A program made the position numbers and the translations under genes. The notes beneath the pieces were generated by a model that searched no databases, was not told the origin of the DNA, and saw only the letters and a list, made by a program, of their open reading frames with translations. 64,000 nt of DNA from GCA-2711565 sp963664245 (GTDB lineage Bacteria > Bacteroidota > Bacteroidia > Bacteroidales > GCA-2711565). Positions within the stretch are counted from its first letter, which is position 1. Each line of letters begins with the position of its first letter. This document shows positions 1 through 9,080 of the stretch, one piece after another. The stretch covers positions 2,294,001 through 2,358,000 of the forward strand of contig OY760934.1 in the NCBI GenBank assembly GCA_963664245.1, read 5' to 3'.

Positions 1-4
1 TTAA

Positions 5-82
5 TGTCATACTGAACTTGGTTCAGTATCTTAAAATATTATAGCTGGTCAAAATAGATTCTGAAATAAATTCAGAATGACA
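5..82. repeat. Palindromic dispersed-repeat-like element
   Basis: The element is bounded by 6-bp inverted ends, TGTCAT at 5-10 and ATGACA at 77-82. It holds two hairpins: 9-29 (9-bp arms, loop TTG) and 58-78 (8-bp arms, 5-nt loop). The core between them is AT-rich. The layout resembles small intergenic repeats common in Bacteroidota genomes, but no second copy is in this window, so the repeat status is inferred from the palindromic design. Confidence 0.6.
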
Positions 83-125
83 AGTTGAATAATTGATTTT
101 TAATGATTTTAAAATATATCTGAAA

Positions 126-1226
126 TTAATTTAATAATTCGGCAATTTTATTTATCAGCTCTTCACCTCTTAGATTTTTAGCAATGATAATTCCTTCTTT
201 ATCAATTAAAAAATTTGAAGGAATACTAGTAATACCATATAAATTAGCAGCTTCCTCACTTCTTGAAGGAATATCACATAATTGAGTCCATGTTAATTTA
301 TCATCTTGAATGGCTTTTAACCAATCTTCTTTTTTTTGATCCAAAGAAATTCCAACAACATCAAATCCTTTGTCTTTGTAATGATTATACGCAGCTACAA
401 CATTTGGATTTTCGGCACGGCAAGGACGACACCATGATGCCCAAAAGTCAATTAAAACATATTTTCCTTGTCCAACAATACTTGATAATGCAATTGGTTG
501 ATCGTTTGCATTATTCATGGTAAAATCAACAAACTTTTGGCCAATAGCAACACTTTTTAAAATGTTTATATGTTCTTTGATTTGTGTTATGTATTTAGAA
601 TTTTCGATCTCTGGATCAAATGAGTTTACAAGTTTATCTAATTCATCTAATTCATATTTACTCATATCAACAATTAATAAATATGTTGCGGCAATACTTT
701 TCGGATTATCTTTTATGAAATTTTTCTTCAATTCCATTATTTCATTACTTAACTCTTGAGCAGTAGTTTTAATTTGCTCTACTTTTTCATTGTTTTTTGC
801 TTGCAGAGCAGCACGATATTCAACATTAAGTTGTTGCATTTTATCGTTGTAAGGTTTTTCCAGTTCTTTGTACTTTTTTAATTCATCTTGTGTTTTTGAA
901 CCGTTTATAATTATTTCGTTTGATTTGGCTTTATCACCAATCACTTCTATATTTGAATTTTCAACAAAAACCGGGACGGTCATGCGTTGTCCTTTAAGCT
1001 GGATGTATTGCATTTCGGGGAAATCAATTTTTGAACGTTTAAAAACTGCTGAGCCGTCAACAATATCGGCAGAATCAGATTTTACCCAATTGCCATCTAT
1101 ACGAGCCATTAAATAATAGGTTCCTTCATTTATTCCTTCTAGTTTTACAGAAAGTTCATACTTAGATTGGTTCATACAAGAAGCAAAGAGTATAGCTACA
1201 ATGCTTACATAAAATAATTTTTTCAT
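126..1226 (-). CDS. TlpA-family thioredoxin lipoprotein with DUF4369-like N-terminus
   Basis: Predicted envelope thiol-disulfide oxidoreductase of 366 residues. A short signal peptide ends in a lipobox with Cys17, so it is probably membrane-anchored. Residues about 20-120 resemble the DUF4369 beta domain, 120-220 are helical and charged, and 228-366 form an AhpC/TSA-TlpA thioredoxin fold with active site W265-C266-R-P-C269. Such proteins reduce periplasmic disulfides in Bacteroidota; the substrate cannot be told. It follows mreD on the same strand but has its own exact promoter motif at 1254-1261, so it is probably a separate transcription unit. Family call is firm, role is inferred. Confidence 0.9.
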   Translation of the reverse strand: MKKLFYVSIVAILFASCMNQSKYELSVKLEGINEGTYYLMARIDGNWVKSDSADIVDGSAVFKRSKIDFPEMQYIQLKGQRMTVPVFVENSNIEVIGDKAKSNEIIINGSKTQDELKKYKELEKPYNDKMQQLNVEYRAALQAKNNEKVEQIKTTAQELSNEIMELKKNFIKDNPKSIAATYLLIVDMSKYELDELDKLVNSFDPEIENSKYITQIKEHINILKSVAIGQKFVDFTMNNANDQPIALSSIVGQGKYVLIDFWASWCRPCRAENPNVVAAYNHYKDKGFDVVGISLDQKKEDWLKAIQDDKLTWTQLCDIPSRSEEAANLYGITSIPSNFLIDKEGIIIAKNLRGEELINKIAELLN

Positions 1227-1253
1227 GTGTTTTAGATTTTTAAGATTTTTTTA

Positions 1254-1261
1254 CAAAACTA
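1254..1261 (-). promoter_or_regulatory. Bacteroidota -7 promoter motif (TAGTTTTG) for the TlpA lipoprotein
   Basis: On the minus strand this reads TAGTTTTG, an exact TAnnTTTG. A TTG (minus strand, 1281-1283) lies 19 nt upstream, matching the -33/-7 arrangement. The start codon at 1226 is 27 nt away. Confidence 0.7.
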
Positions 1262-1285
1262 GTTAAATGAATGGCTTTATCAACT

Positions 1286-1804
1286 TTATTTGTTTTTTTT
1301 AGGGCGATAAAAAATGTATTGAGATAGAATAATAATTATAATGGTAAATGCAGCACTTAATAATGAGCGTTTAAGTGTATCAAAAAGTTCATCAAAACGG
1401 AACACCTCTAAAAAGAACAAAATGATATGATGAATAACAACTAAAACAGAGGTGTAGGTTAAAAACCAGGTAAATCCAAAATCCCTGATTCCTATTTTTA
1501 TTCCTTGGTCAAGTTCTATTTTAGGGTTGAGCAATTTTATTAATTTGGGTCGTAAATAAGCAATAAAAACACAAGCAGCCGTATTAATTCCCATGGTATT
1601 TAAAAAATAATCAACACCAAATCCCATAGCAAACGAAGCAATTAATAAAACTGATGGAGGGGTTTCGAGGGGTAAAAGTAAAATAAACAAAACATAAATG
1701 TAGGGATTTAAGTAGCCCAATAATCCAACATTATTAAATATATAAATCTGCAATAGTAAAAGCAGAACACCTCTAAATAGATTTTCAATAAATAGTCTAT
1801 TCAT
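1286..1804 (-). CDS. mreD: Rod shape-determining protein MreD
   Basis: Small integral membrane protein of the elongasome, 172 residues, with about five hydrophobic segments. It works with MreC and MreB to direct lateral peptidoglycan synthesis. Identification rests on size, hydrophobic profile and position: it starts inside the end of mreC (8-bp overlap), the usual mreC-mreD coupling. The sequence itself is weakly conserved, as is normal for MreD. Confidence 0.9.
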   Translation of the reverse strand: MNRLFIENLFRGVLLLLLQIYIFNNVGLLGYLNPYIYVLFILLLPLETPPSVLLIASFAMGFGVDYFLNTMGINTAACVFIAYLRPKLIKLLNPKIELDQGIKIGIRDFGFTWFLTYTSVLVVIHHIILFFLEVFRFDELFDTLKRSLLSAAFTIIIIILSQYIFYRPKKNK

Positions 1805-2612
1805 TTTTTGCTGCTTTTAAAAGATTTAAAATTTCGTTTCTTTTTAAATTTTGAATTACATAAACATGATACAATGCATTAAAATCGTTGGTAAATTTTA
1901 TGGTTGCACTGTTTAAATTTTCTCCTTCTTTGCTTTGATATTCGGTTATAGTTCCTATAATAATACCTTCAGGAAAAATTAATGAATTTCCACTGGTAAC
2001 AATGGTATCGCCAACACTTAATTGTAAATGTGTCGGAATATCTTCGAGGGTACCATGATGATAATCAATTTCGTTCCAAACTACATTGGCCAACTGTTTG
2101 TTCTTTTTAATACGGGCACTAATTTTACTGTCTTTATGAAGAACGGACATAACCGTGCTGAAATTTTTACTTACCCCGATTACAACCCCAACAACACCGT
2201 TCGATGTAATTACTCCCATGTCTTGTTCAATACCGTGTTTTGTTCCACGGTTCAGCATGATATAATTGTTTCGCAAATGGGTTGAGTTGGAGATAACCTT
2301 AGCACCGATGTATTTATAAATGGTGTCTTTATAAAGAAATCCGGTATCACTGAATTCAAACGAATTTAATTGTTGATTTAAAAGCTGTGCGTTGGTTTCG
2401 AGCAACTCACTGTTCGATTTATTTAAGGAAAAATAACCGTTTATATCTGAATAAATCTGGTTTACCGATCCTGTAAATTGATTGGTGGAGCTAAAAATAG
2501 CAGAGCTTTGATAATTCTGGCTTTTGATAATAAGAATCAACGCAATACATTCGAGGAAAACAAAAAGAAAGAAAAAACTATGCTTCCAAAGGAATGCAAT
2601 TAAATACCGCAT
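1797..2612 (-). CDS. mreC: Rod shape-determining protein MreC
   Basis: Elongasome scaffold of 271 residues: a short cytoplasmic start, one transmembrane helix (about 11-28), a linker/coiled-coil region, then the beta-rich periplasmic MreC domain. The stretch around residues 115-150 (LNRGTKHGIEQDMGVIT, then NGVVGVV) is typical of the family. It lies 38 bp downstream of mreB and overlaps mreD by 8 bp, so the three are co-transcribed. Length is normal for Bacteroidota. Confidence 0.95.
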   Translation of the reverse strand: MRYLIAFLWKHSFFFLFVFLECIALILIIKSQNYQSSAIFSSTNQFTGSVNQIYSDINGYFSLNKSNSELLETNAQLLNQQLNSFEFSDTGFLYKDTIYKYIGAKVISNSTHLRNNYIMLNRGTKHGIEQDMGVITSNGVVGVVIGVSKNFSTVMSVLHKDSKISARIKKNKQLANVVWNEIDYHHGTLEDIPTHLQLSVGDTIVTSGNSLIFPEGIIIGTITEYQSKEGENLNSATIKFTNDFNALYHVYVIQNLKRNEILNLLKAAKNE

Positions 2613-2650
2613 CGGTTGTTATTTTATTAGAAAACGAATTTATATTCCTC

Positions 2651-3673
2651 TTATTTAATAAGGAATGTAAATTTATCAAAGTTCTTCAGCGCAATACCAG
2701 TTCCACGTGCTACTGCTCTTAACGGATCTTCGGCAACATGAACCGGTAATTTTGTTTTTTGGTGCAAACGTTTATCCAATCCGCGGAGCATTGAACCTCC
2801 ACCGGCCAGGTAAATACCCGTGCGGTAAATATCGGCCGAAAGTTCCGGGGGTGTCATTTCTAGTGCGTTCAATACAGCTGCTTCAATTTTTGAAATAGAT
2901 TTATCCAAGCAGCGTGCAATTTCAGTGTAGTTTACACGGATTTCTTTCGGAATTCCTGTTAACATATCGCGGCCATGAACTGGATATTCGTCCGGCGGGT
3001 TTTCGATTTCGGTCATGGCAGCACCTACTTCAATTTTAATACGTTCGGCGGTACGTTCGCCAATATTTATATTGTGCTGTTTGCGCATGTATTCTTCAAT
3101 ATCGGCATTAAAATCATCGCCGGCAATACGAATGGATTTATTGTTTACAATTCCGCCCAGAGCGATAACGGCAATTTCGCTGGTTCCTCCCCCGATGTCA
3201 ATCACCATGTTTCCGGTAGGTTCCAAAACATCAATTCCGATCCCTATAGCGGCAGCCATGGGTTCGTGAATCAATTTTACTTCTTTGGCACCGGCTTGTT
3301 CGGCCGAGTCTTTAACGGCTCTTTCTTCTACTTCGGTAATCCCGGAAGGAATACAAATAACCATTTTTAAAGCTGGCGGAAACAATGATTTTGAGGTTCC
3401 TATCATTTTAATGAACTCACGGATCATATATTCGGCCGATTGGAAATCAGCGATAACCCCGTCTCTTAAAGGGCGAATGGTTTTAATGTTCTCGTGTGTT
3501 TTACCATGCATCATCATTGCTTTTTTCCCAACCGCAATGATTCTCCCCGTATTTCGTTCCAGGGCAACGATTGATGGTTCATCAACAACAACTTTATCGT
3601 CGTAAATAATGATGGTATTCGCGGTACCGAGGTCAATGGCGATTTCTTTTGTTAAAAAGGAGAACAAGCCCAT
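2651..3673 (-). CDS. mreB: Rod shape-determining actin homologue MreB
   Basis: Bacterial actin of 340 residues that polymerises under the inner membrane and guides the cell-wall elongation machinery. The ATPase phosphate-1 motif DLGTANT is at residues 14-20, and the second phosphate loop reads DIGGGTSEIAVI near 160. The C-terminal adenosine motif LAGGGSMLRGLD is intact. The gene sits 28 bp after purH and directly before mreC-mreD. No exact promoter motif lies in the 28-bp gap, so read-through from purH is likely. Confidence 0.98.
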   Translation of the reverse strand: MGLFSFLTKEIAIDLGTANTIIIYDDKVVVDEPSIVALERNTGRIIAVGKKAMMMHGKTHENIKTIRPLRDGVIADFQSAEYMIREFIKMIGTSKSLFPPALKMVICIPSGITEVEERAVKDSAEQAGAKEVKLIHEPMAAAIGIGIDVLEPTGNMVIDIGGGTSEIAVIALGGIVNNKSIRIAGDDFNADIEEYMRKQHNINIGERTAERIKIEVGAAMTEIENPPDEYPVHGRDMLTGIPKEIRVNYTEIARCLDKSISKIEAAVLNALEMTPPELSADIYRTGIYLAGGGSMLRGLDKRLHQKTKLPVHVAEDPLRAVARGTGIALKNFDKFTFLIK

Positions 3674-3701
3674 GTTTTTTATTTTAGAGGTTTATATCTG
3701 T

Positions 3702-5216
3702 TTAGTGTTTAAAATGCCGTGTGCCGGTGAAAACCATTGTCATGTTATTTTCGTCGCAAAAATCAATCGATTTTTGGTCCCTGACCGATCCGCCGGGTTG
3801 AATAACGGCTTTAATTCCTGCTTTATGTGCGATTTCAACCGAGTCGGCAAACGGGAAAAAAGCATCCGATGCCATTACTGCCCCATTTAAATCAAACCCG
3901 AAAGAACCGGCTTTTTCAATGGCTTGCTTTAAAGCATCAACCCGTGATGTTTGTCCAACTCCGCTGGCAACCAATTGGCCGTTTTTAGCAAGCACAATGG
4001 TATTTGATTTTGTATGTTTTACAATGATATTTGCAAAAAGCAAATCTTCAATTTCCTGATTTGTTGGTTCAGCTTTAGTTACTGTTTTTAAATCTGCTTT
4101 GTTTTCAATTTTTAAATCTTTATCCTGAACCAAAGCACCGTTTAAAGCCGAACGAAACTGTTTATTCTCAAAATCAAACGATTTTGCTAACAAAATTATT
4201 CTATTTTTCTTTGATTTAAGTACTTCCAGTGCATTTTTTTCATAGCTTGGAGCCAATACAATCTCAAAAAATAGTTTGTTCATTTCTTCGGCAGTAGCTA
4301 AATTAATTTCGCGGTTGGTAATCAAAACCCCGCCATATGCCGAAAGCGGATCACCGGCCAGTGCATCTTTCCAGGCTTCTGTAAGGTTTTGGCGTGTTGC
4401 CAAACCACAAGCATTGTTGTGTTTTAGAATAGCAAAGGTTGGTTCTTCAAATTCTTTAATCAAACTAACGGCAGCATCTAAATCAATTAAATTGTTATAT
4501 GAAATTTCTTTGCCGTGCAATTGTTCAAATACTTCATCTAATTTGCCAAAATAAAATCCTTTTTGGTGCGGGTTTTCTCCGTAACGCAATGTTTTGGATT
4601 CTTGGATGCTTTGTTTGAAAACGTCCAATTCATCTTGGTTGAAATAATTGAAAATAGCCGTATCGTAATGCGAAGAAACATTGAAGGCTTGGGCTGCATA
4701 AAATTTGCGGTCTTCTTCAGAGGTTTCTCCTTGTTTTTCTTTTAAAAGATTTAAAAACGGTTCGTACAATTTTTGGGTAGAAACAATCAAAACATCTTTG
4801 TAGTTTTTGGCAGCTGCACGGATTAAAGATATTCCACCAATATCGATTTTTTCAATAATTTCTTGGTTGGTTCCTCCAGCAGCAACAGTTTCTTCAAACG
4901 GGTACAAATCTACAATTACCAAATCAATTTCAGGGATTTCGTACTCGGCCATTTGTTTTTGATCGTCTTCTAATTCACGTCTGCCAAGAATTCCGCCAAA
5001 AACTTTTGGGTGTAATGTTTTAACACGGCCGCCTAAAATCGATGGGTACGAAGTTAATGATTCAACGGTTTTAGCCTCAACACCAATATTTTTAATAAAG
5101 TCGTAGGTTCCTCCGGTTGAATAAATGTTAATACTTAATTGATCGAGGGTCTTAATAATTTCATCCAGCCCCTCTTTATGATAGACCGAAATAAGTGCGT
5201 TCTTAATCTTTTTCAA
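3702..5216 (-). CDS. purH: Bifunctional AICAR formyltransferase / IMP cyclohydrolase
   Basis: Catalyses the last two steps of de novo IMP synthesis; 504 residues, normal length. The N-terminal cyclohydrolase domain has STGGTYDFI and GGRVKTLHPKVFGGIL (about 33-75). The C-terminal transformylase domain has the catalytic KHNNACG and the ASDAFFPFADSVE motif near the end, and the protein finishes with the family's typical GTRHF segment. Upstream, 5244-5251 is a one-mismatch version of the -7 motif on the minus strand. It appears to head the purH-mreBCD operon. Confidence 0.98.
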   Translation of the reverse strand: MKKIKNALISVYHKEGLDEIIKTLDQLSINIYSTGGTYDFIKNIGVEAKTVESLTSYPSILGGRVKTLHPKVFGGILGRRELEDDQKQMAEYEIPEIDLVIVDLYPFEETVAAGGTNQEIIEKIDIGGISLIRAAAKNYKDVLIVSTQKLYEPFLNLLKEKQGETSEEDRKFYAAQAFNVSSHYDTAIFNYFNQDELDVFKQSIQESKTLRYGENPHQKGFYFGKLDEVFEQLHGKEISYNNLIDLDAAVSLIKEFEEPTFAILKHNNACGLATRQNLTEAWKDALAGDPLSAYGGVLITNREINLATAEEMNKLFFEIVLAPSYEKNALEVLKSKKNRIILLAKSFDFENKQFRSALNGALVQDKDLKIENKADLKTVTKAEPTNQEIEDLLFANIIVKHTKSNTIVLAKNGQLVASGVGQTSRVDALKQAIEKAGSFGFDLNGAVMASDAFFPFADSVEIAHKAGIKAVIQPGGSVRDQKSIDFCDENNMTMVFTGTRHFKH

Positions 5217-5349
5217 TGACTTAGGGTTTTATAAAACAATTTGCAATGTTATTAAAAATCAATGCAACAAGCAATATATTTACTTAATATTTTTATTCTC
5301 TTTAGCTTGTTATAAAAAGAATTGAACGAGTTCATAGTAATTTTTATTA

Positions 5350-5357
5350 TATCTTTG
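5350..5357 (+). promoter_or_regulatory. Bacteroidota -7 promoter motif (TATCTTTG) for the ABC permease
   Basis: Exact TAnnTTTG. It lies downstream of the first in-frame ATG at 5322 and 24 nt before the ATG at 5382, so the later ATG is the likely start. Confidence 0.65.
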
Positions 5358-5381
5358 AGAAAAACTGTAAGAATTCAATCC

Positions 5382-6626
5382 ATGATACTTTTCCGGTTAA
5401 TTAACGAGAGTTTTATTTTTGCCTTGCAGGCAATACGTGTAAATAAAGTACGCACTATGCTTTCCTTGTTAGGAATTACCATAGGTATTTTTTCGGTAAT
5501 ATCGGTTTTTACGGTGTTCGATTCAATGGAGCGTTCCATCAAATCATCCATTAACGAACTGGGCGATAACGTTTTGTTTATTCAAAAGTGGCCTTGGTCG
5601 ATGGGTGGGGAATACCCCTGGTGGAAATACTTTCGTCGGCCTGAACCAAAAATTCAGGACATGGAAGAGATAGAACGTAGAAGTCATACCGTTGAAGCTT
5701 CTGCTTTTATGATAGGCACGAGCCGTGTGGTGAAGTATGAAAATAATAGCATTGAAGATGCTACAATCATTGCCGTTTCTCATGAGTACAATCAGGTTAT
5801 GAAATTTGATGTACAAGAAGGAAGATATTTTACTCCCCAGGAATCAAAAAGTGGAAACCGGGTTGTTATTATCGGTGCAGAAATTGCTGAAAACCTTTTT
5901 CAGGGAAAAGATCCGATTGGCAAAAAACTGAAAATATTTGGGCAGAAAGCTGAAATTATTGGAATTTTAGTTAAAGAAGGAGAGGATATGTTTGGTAACA
6001 CGGGCGACGATCAAATTATTATTCCTTTGAATTTTGCGCGTACAGCTGTTGATTTACGAAATATTGGAACGAATATTATTGTAAAAGCAAAACCCAATAT
6101 TACCAACGAAGAAATGAAAGATGAAATTACGGGCATATTACGATCGGCACATAAATTAAAACCAACCGAAGAAGATGATTTTGCTGTCAACGAAACCGAT
6201 ATTATCTCGCGCGGATTTGATGGTTTATTTGCTGTTATCGGATTGGTAGGATGGATTATTGGCGGATTTTCATTACTGGTTGGCGGATTTGGCATTGCTA
6301 ATATCATGTTTGTTTCGGTGAAAGAACGGACCAATCAAATTGGTATTCAAAAATCATTGGGAGCAAAAAATTATTTTATTCTCATGCAGTTTTTATTCGA
6401 AGCAATTTTTCTGGCAATATTCGGAGGGGCTTTAGGTTTGCTAATTATTTTCTTATTGGTTTTAATTATTAATATGGGAAATTTTCCATTGCAATTGGTC
6501 CTTACCCAAGGAAATATTATTTTAGGTATTGGCGTTTCAGCTTTGATAGGATTAATATCCGGTTTTATACCGGCATATAATGCTTCAAAACTAGATCCGG
6601 TTGAAGCTATGCGTTCGAATTTTTAG
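5382..6626 (+). CDS. ABC transporter permease, MacB/FtsX family
   Basis: Membrane permease of 414 residues. One transmembrane helix near the N-terminus is followed by a MacB-type periplasmic domain (about 45-270) and three C-terminal helices forming the FtsX domain, with the family motif VSVKERTNQIGIQKSLGA on the cytoplasmic side. These permeases move lipoproteins, macrolides or peptides, or transmit force to the envelope; the substrate here is unknown. No ATPase is adjacent, so it must pair with one encoded elsewhere. The ATG at 5382 is chosen because the promoter motif at 5350-5357 lies inside the longer reading frame that starts at 5322. Confidence 0.9.
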   Translation: MILFRLINESFIFALQAIRVNKVRTMLSLLGITIGIFSVISVFTVFDSMERSIKSSINELGDNVLFIQKWPWSMGGEYPWWKYFRRPEPKIQDMEEIERRSHTVEASAFMIGTSRVVKYENNSIEDATIIAVSHEYNQVMKFDVQEGRYFTPQESKSGNRVVIIGAEIAENLFQGKDPIGKKLKIFGQKAEIIGILVKEGEDMFGNTGDDQIIIPLNFARTAVDLRNIGTNIIVKAKPNITNEEMKDEITGILRSAHKLKPTEEDDFAVNETDIISRGFDGLFAVIGLVGWIIGGFSLLVGGFGIANIMFVSVKERTNQIGIQKSLGAKNYFILMQFLFEAIFLAIFGGALGLLIIFLLVLIINMGNFPLQLVLTQGNIILGIGVSALIGLISGFIPAYNASKLDPVEAMRSNF

Positions 6627-6660
6627 TTTCTAAATAATTTATAAAACCCCCAAATATCTT

Positions 6661-6668
6661 TATCTTTA
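6661..6668 (+). promoter_or_regulatory. Probable -7 motif (TATCTTTA) for recJ
   Basis: One-mismatch TAnnTTTG located 19 nt before the recJ ATG. Position is right; the match is not exact. Confidence 0.4.
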
Positions 6669-6687
6669 CATAAAGAAAAAACGTACT

Positions 6688-8457
6688 ATGGAAAAACGCT
6701 GGATAATTAAGGAACAAGCCAAATCAGAAGATGTTCAGGATTTATCCGGCCACCTTAATATTGACGAATCTCTTGCCAATTTATTAATTCAGCGAGAAAT
6801 CACCAATTTTGATGAAGCCAAAGAATTTTTTCGTCCGTCCCTGAATCAATTGCACGATCCGTTTTTAATGGAAGACATGGGAAAAGCCGTCGAACGTATT
6901 TCGCAGGCTCTTTCGAATGATGAAAAAATATTGATATACGGCGATTATGATGTGGATGGAACCACAGCTGTCGCTTTGGTTTTTACTTATTTCCATTCGT
7001 TTTACGAACACCTTGAATTTTATTTGCCCGACCGCTACGCCGAAGGTTACGGAATTTCTTACCAGGCCATTGATTATGCCAAAGAAAACAATTTTAAACT
7101 GGTGATTGCCCTTGATTGTGGTATTAAAGCCGTTGAAAAAATTGAATACGCCAATACGTTAGGAATTGATTTTATTATTTGCGACCATCACCGTCCGGGC
7201 GATATTTTACCTCCGGCTTATGCGGTTCTTGATCCTAAAATTCCCGGTTGCAAATATCCTTTTAAAGAACTTTCGGGATGTGGTGTTGGTTATAAACTGG
7301 TTCAGGCATTTGAGCAAAAAAATACTATTTCTTCTTTAGAAATTGAAAGTTTATTGGATTTGGTTGCAATGAGCATTGCGTCAGATATTGTTCCTTTACG
7401 GGGCGAAAACCGCATTTTAGCCTATTATGGTTTGAAGTTGATTAATACCAATCCCCGCCCGGGAATAGAAACCATTTTAAAATTTACAAATGTTACCCGT
7501 CGGGAACCCGATAAAAAAGGCAATGTTTTTAATCGAGAACTTACCATCAGTGATCTTGTTTTTATGGTAGGGCCAAGGATTAATGCTGCAGGTCGGATTG
7601 AAAGTGCCAAAGATTCCGTAAAAATATTGATTACCGACAATGTTGAATATGCTACCCGAAAAGGGGAACAAATCAATAAATTAAATACCGAACGCAGAAA
7701 CCTTGATTCTACAGCCACGCAGCAAGCCCTTGAAATGATTAACAATAGCGAAGAGCTTAAAATGCGTAAATCAACGGTTGTTTATGATCCGGAATGGCAC
7801 AAGGGGGTTATTGGTATTGTTGCTTCGCGTTTAACCGAATCTTATTATCGCCCAACCGTTGTGTTTACTAAATCGGATGATTTGTTAACAGGTTCAGCCC
7901 GATCGATCAAAGATTTTGATGTGTACGATGCTATTGATTCGTGCAGTGATCTTTTAGAACATTTTGGGGGCCATAAATATGCGGCCGGATTATCCATTAA
8001 ACCCGAAAGGTTTGATGAATTTAGCCAACGTTTTGAAGAATATGTTTCTTCTCGTTTATCTGATGAAATGATGATTCCTGAAGTTGAAATAGATTCCTTG
8101 TTGAGCTTGAATAAAATCAATAACAAATTTTATAATATCCTGCGGCAATTTTCGCCTTTCGGCCCCGAAAATATGGCTCCGGTATTTTTAGCAAAAAAAG
8201 TTGTTGATACGGGATTTGTCCGTATTGTAGGTCAAAACCACCTAAAATTAAATGTTATTCACCGTGATATTTCCGGACTACCTTTTCCGGCTATCGCTTT
8301 TCAGCAGGGGCATCATTTAGAATATATCAAAAACGGAAATCCGTTTGATATTTGTTATCACATCGAAGAAAATGAATGGAACAATAAAATTACGCTTCAA
8401 TTAAACATTAAGGATATTAAACCTTCATCAGAAAGCAACAATAGCTCTTCCTATTAA
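6688..8457 (+). CDS. recJ: Single-stranded-DNA-specific exonuclease RecJ
   Basis: 5'-3' ssDNA exonuclease acting in recombination and mismatch repair; 589 residues. DHH phosphoesterase motifs are present: DYDVDG at 86-91, DCG at 143-145 and DHH at 166-168. The DHHA1 domain carries GGHKYAAGLSI, followed by a C-terminal OB-like domain with FGPENMAPVF. Length is normal. Its 3' end overlaps the convergent LysE-type gene by 30 bp. Confidence 0.97.
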   Translation: MEKRWIIKEQAKSEDVQDLSGHLNIDESLANLLIQREITNFDEAKEFFRPSLNQLHDPFLMEDMGKAVERISQALSNDEKILIYGDYDVDGTTAVALVFTYFHSFYEHLEFYLPDRYAEGYGISYQAIDYAKENNFKLVIALDCGIKAVEKIEYANTLGIDFIICDHHRPGDILPPAYAVLDPKIPGCKYPFKELSGCGVGYKLVQAFEQKNTISSLEIESLLDLVAMSIASDIVPLRGENRILAYYGLKLINTNPRPGIETILKFTNVTRREPDKKGNVFNRELTISDLVFMVGPRINAAGRIESAKDSVKILITDNVEYATRKGEQINKLNTERRNLDSTATQQALEMINNSEELKMRKSTVVYDPEWHKGVIGIVASRLTESYYRPTVVFTKSDDLLTGSARSIKDFDVYDAIDSCSDLLEHFGGHKYAAGLSIKPERFDEFSQRFEEYVSSRLSDEMMIPEVEIDSLLSLNKINNKFYNILRQFSPFGPENMAPVFLAKKVVDTGFVRIVGQNHLKLNVIHRDISGLPFPAIAFQQGHHLEYIKNGNPFDICYHIEENEWNNKITLQLNIKDIKPSSESNNSSSY

Positions 8458-9063
8458 AAACAAGCCAAAAATAACTAAACAAATTCCGGCAAAATGGTTA
8501 ATTCTTTGCATGATTTTTTGGGTAAGGAATCGCTTGATTTTATAAGACGCAAAACACTTTAAAATATCGGTTGCCAAAACAGTTAATAAAGCTGCTGCAA
8601 AAAAGATGGTAACCGAATATTTTTCTCCTTCGTAAGACGATGTAACACTCACCACCACCGGAATCCAAAATAACCACACAAAAGGATTGGTAAGATTCAG
8701 GAAAAAACCTTTGAGGACAAAAGTAATTTTCCAAGGAGTATCATTTTTCTTCAGTTTACTTTTTTTGTCTTTTTCAAGTTCTACTTTGCGGGTGTAGGTA
8801 ACAATTCCAAATCCAATTAAAATAACACCACTGATAATTCCAAAAGCCAGATTGTTTTCGGGTTTGCTGATAACTTGCAGGGCACCAATCAGGCAAAGCC
8901 CAACCAAAACCATATCGCTAAGAAATACGCCGATAGCCAGAAAAATTCCGGATAAAAAACCCCGGTGTATGGTGGTTTGAAGTAACGCAAATAAAGCCGG
9001 GCCAAAACCAAAAAAAACGGCTAAGGTAAATCCAAGAATTATGCCTTCGGTTAAAGGCCCCAT
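8428..9063 (-). CDS. LysE/RhtB-family amino-acid exporter-like protein
   Basis: Integral membrane protein of 211 residues with about six hydrophobic helices. The start MGPLTEGIILGFTLAVFFGFGPALFALLQ follows the family pattern of a first helix with a GP motif. A charged loop (about 72-92) separates helix 3 from the LNLTNPFVWLFW segment characteristic of LysE proteins. It starts 17 bp after the GH3-type gene and is probably co-transcribed with it. Substrate cannot be assigned. The 3' end overlaps recJ by 30 bp. Confidence 0.85.
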   Translation of the reverse strand: MGPLTEGIILGFTLAVFFGFGPALFALLQTTIHRGFLSGIFLAIGVFLSDMVLVGLCLIGALQVISKPENNLAFGIISGVILIGFGIVTYTRKVELEKDKKSKLKKNDTPWKITFVLKGFFLNLTNPFVWLFWIPVVVSVTSSYEGEKYSVTIFFAAALLTVLATDILKCFASYKIKRFLTQKIMQRINHFAGICLVIFGLFLIGRAIVAF

Positions 9064-9080
9064 ACACTTTATCTTTTTTT

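Noticed and set aside
2975..3370. 131-codon plus-strand ORF opposite mreB
   Set aside because: Antisense shadow of mreB; mreB is unambiguous.
5322..5381. 20-codon N-terminal extension of the ABC permease
   Set aside because: An exact -7 promoter motif lies inside it, and the extension has no conserved features.
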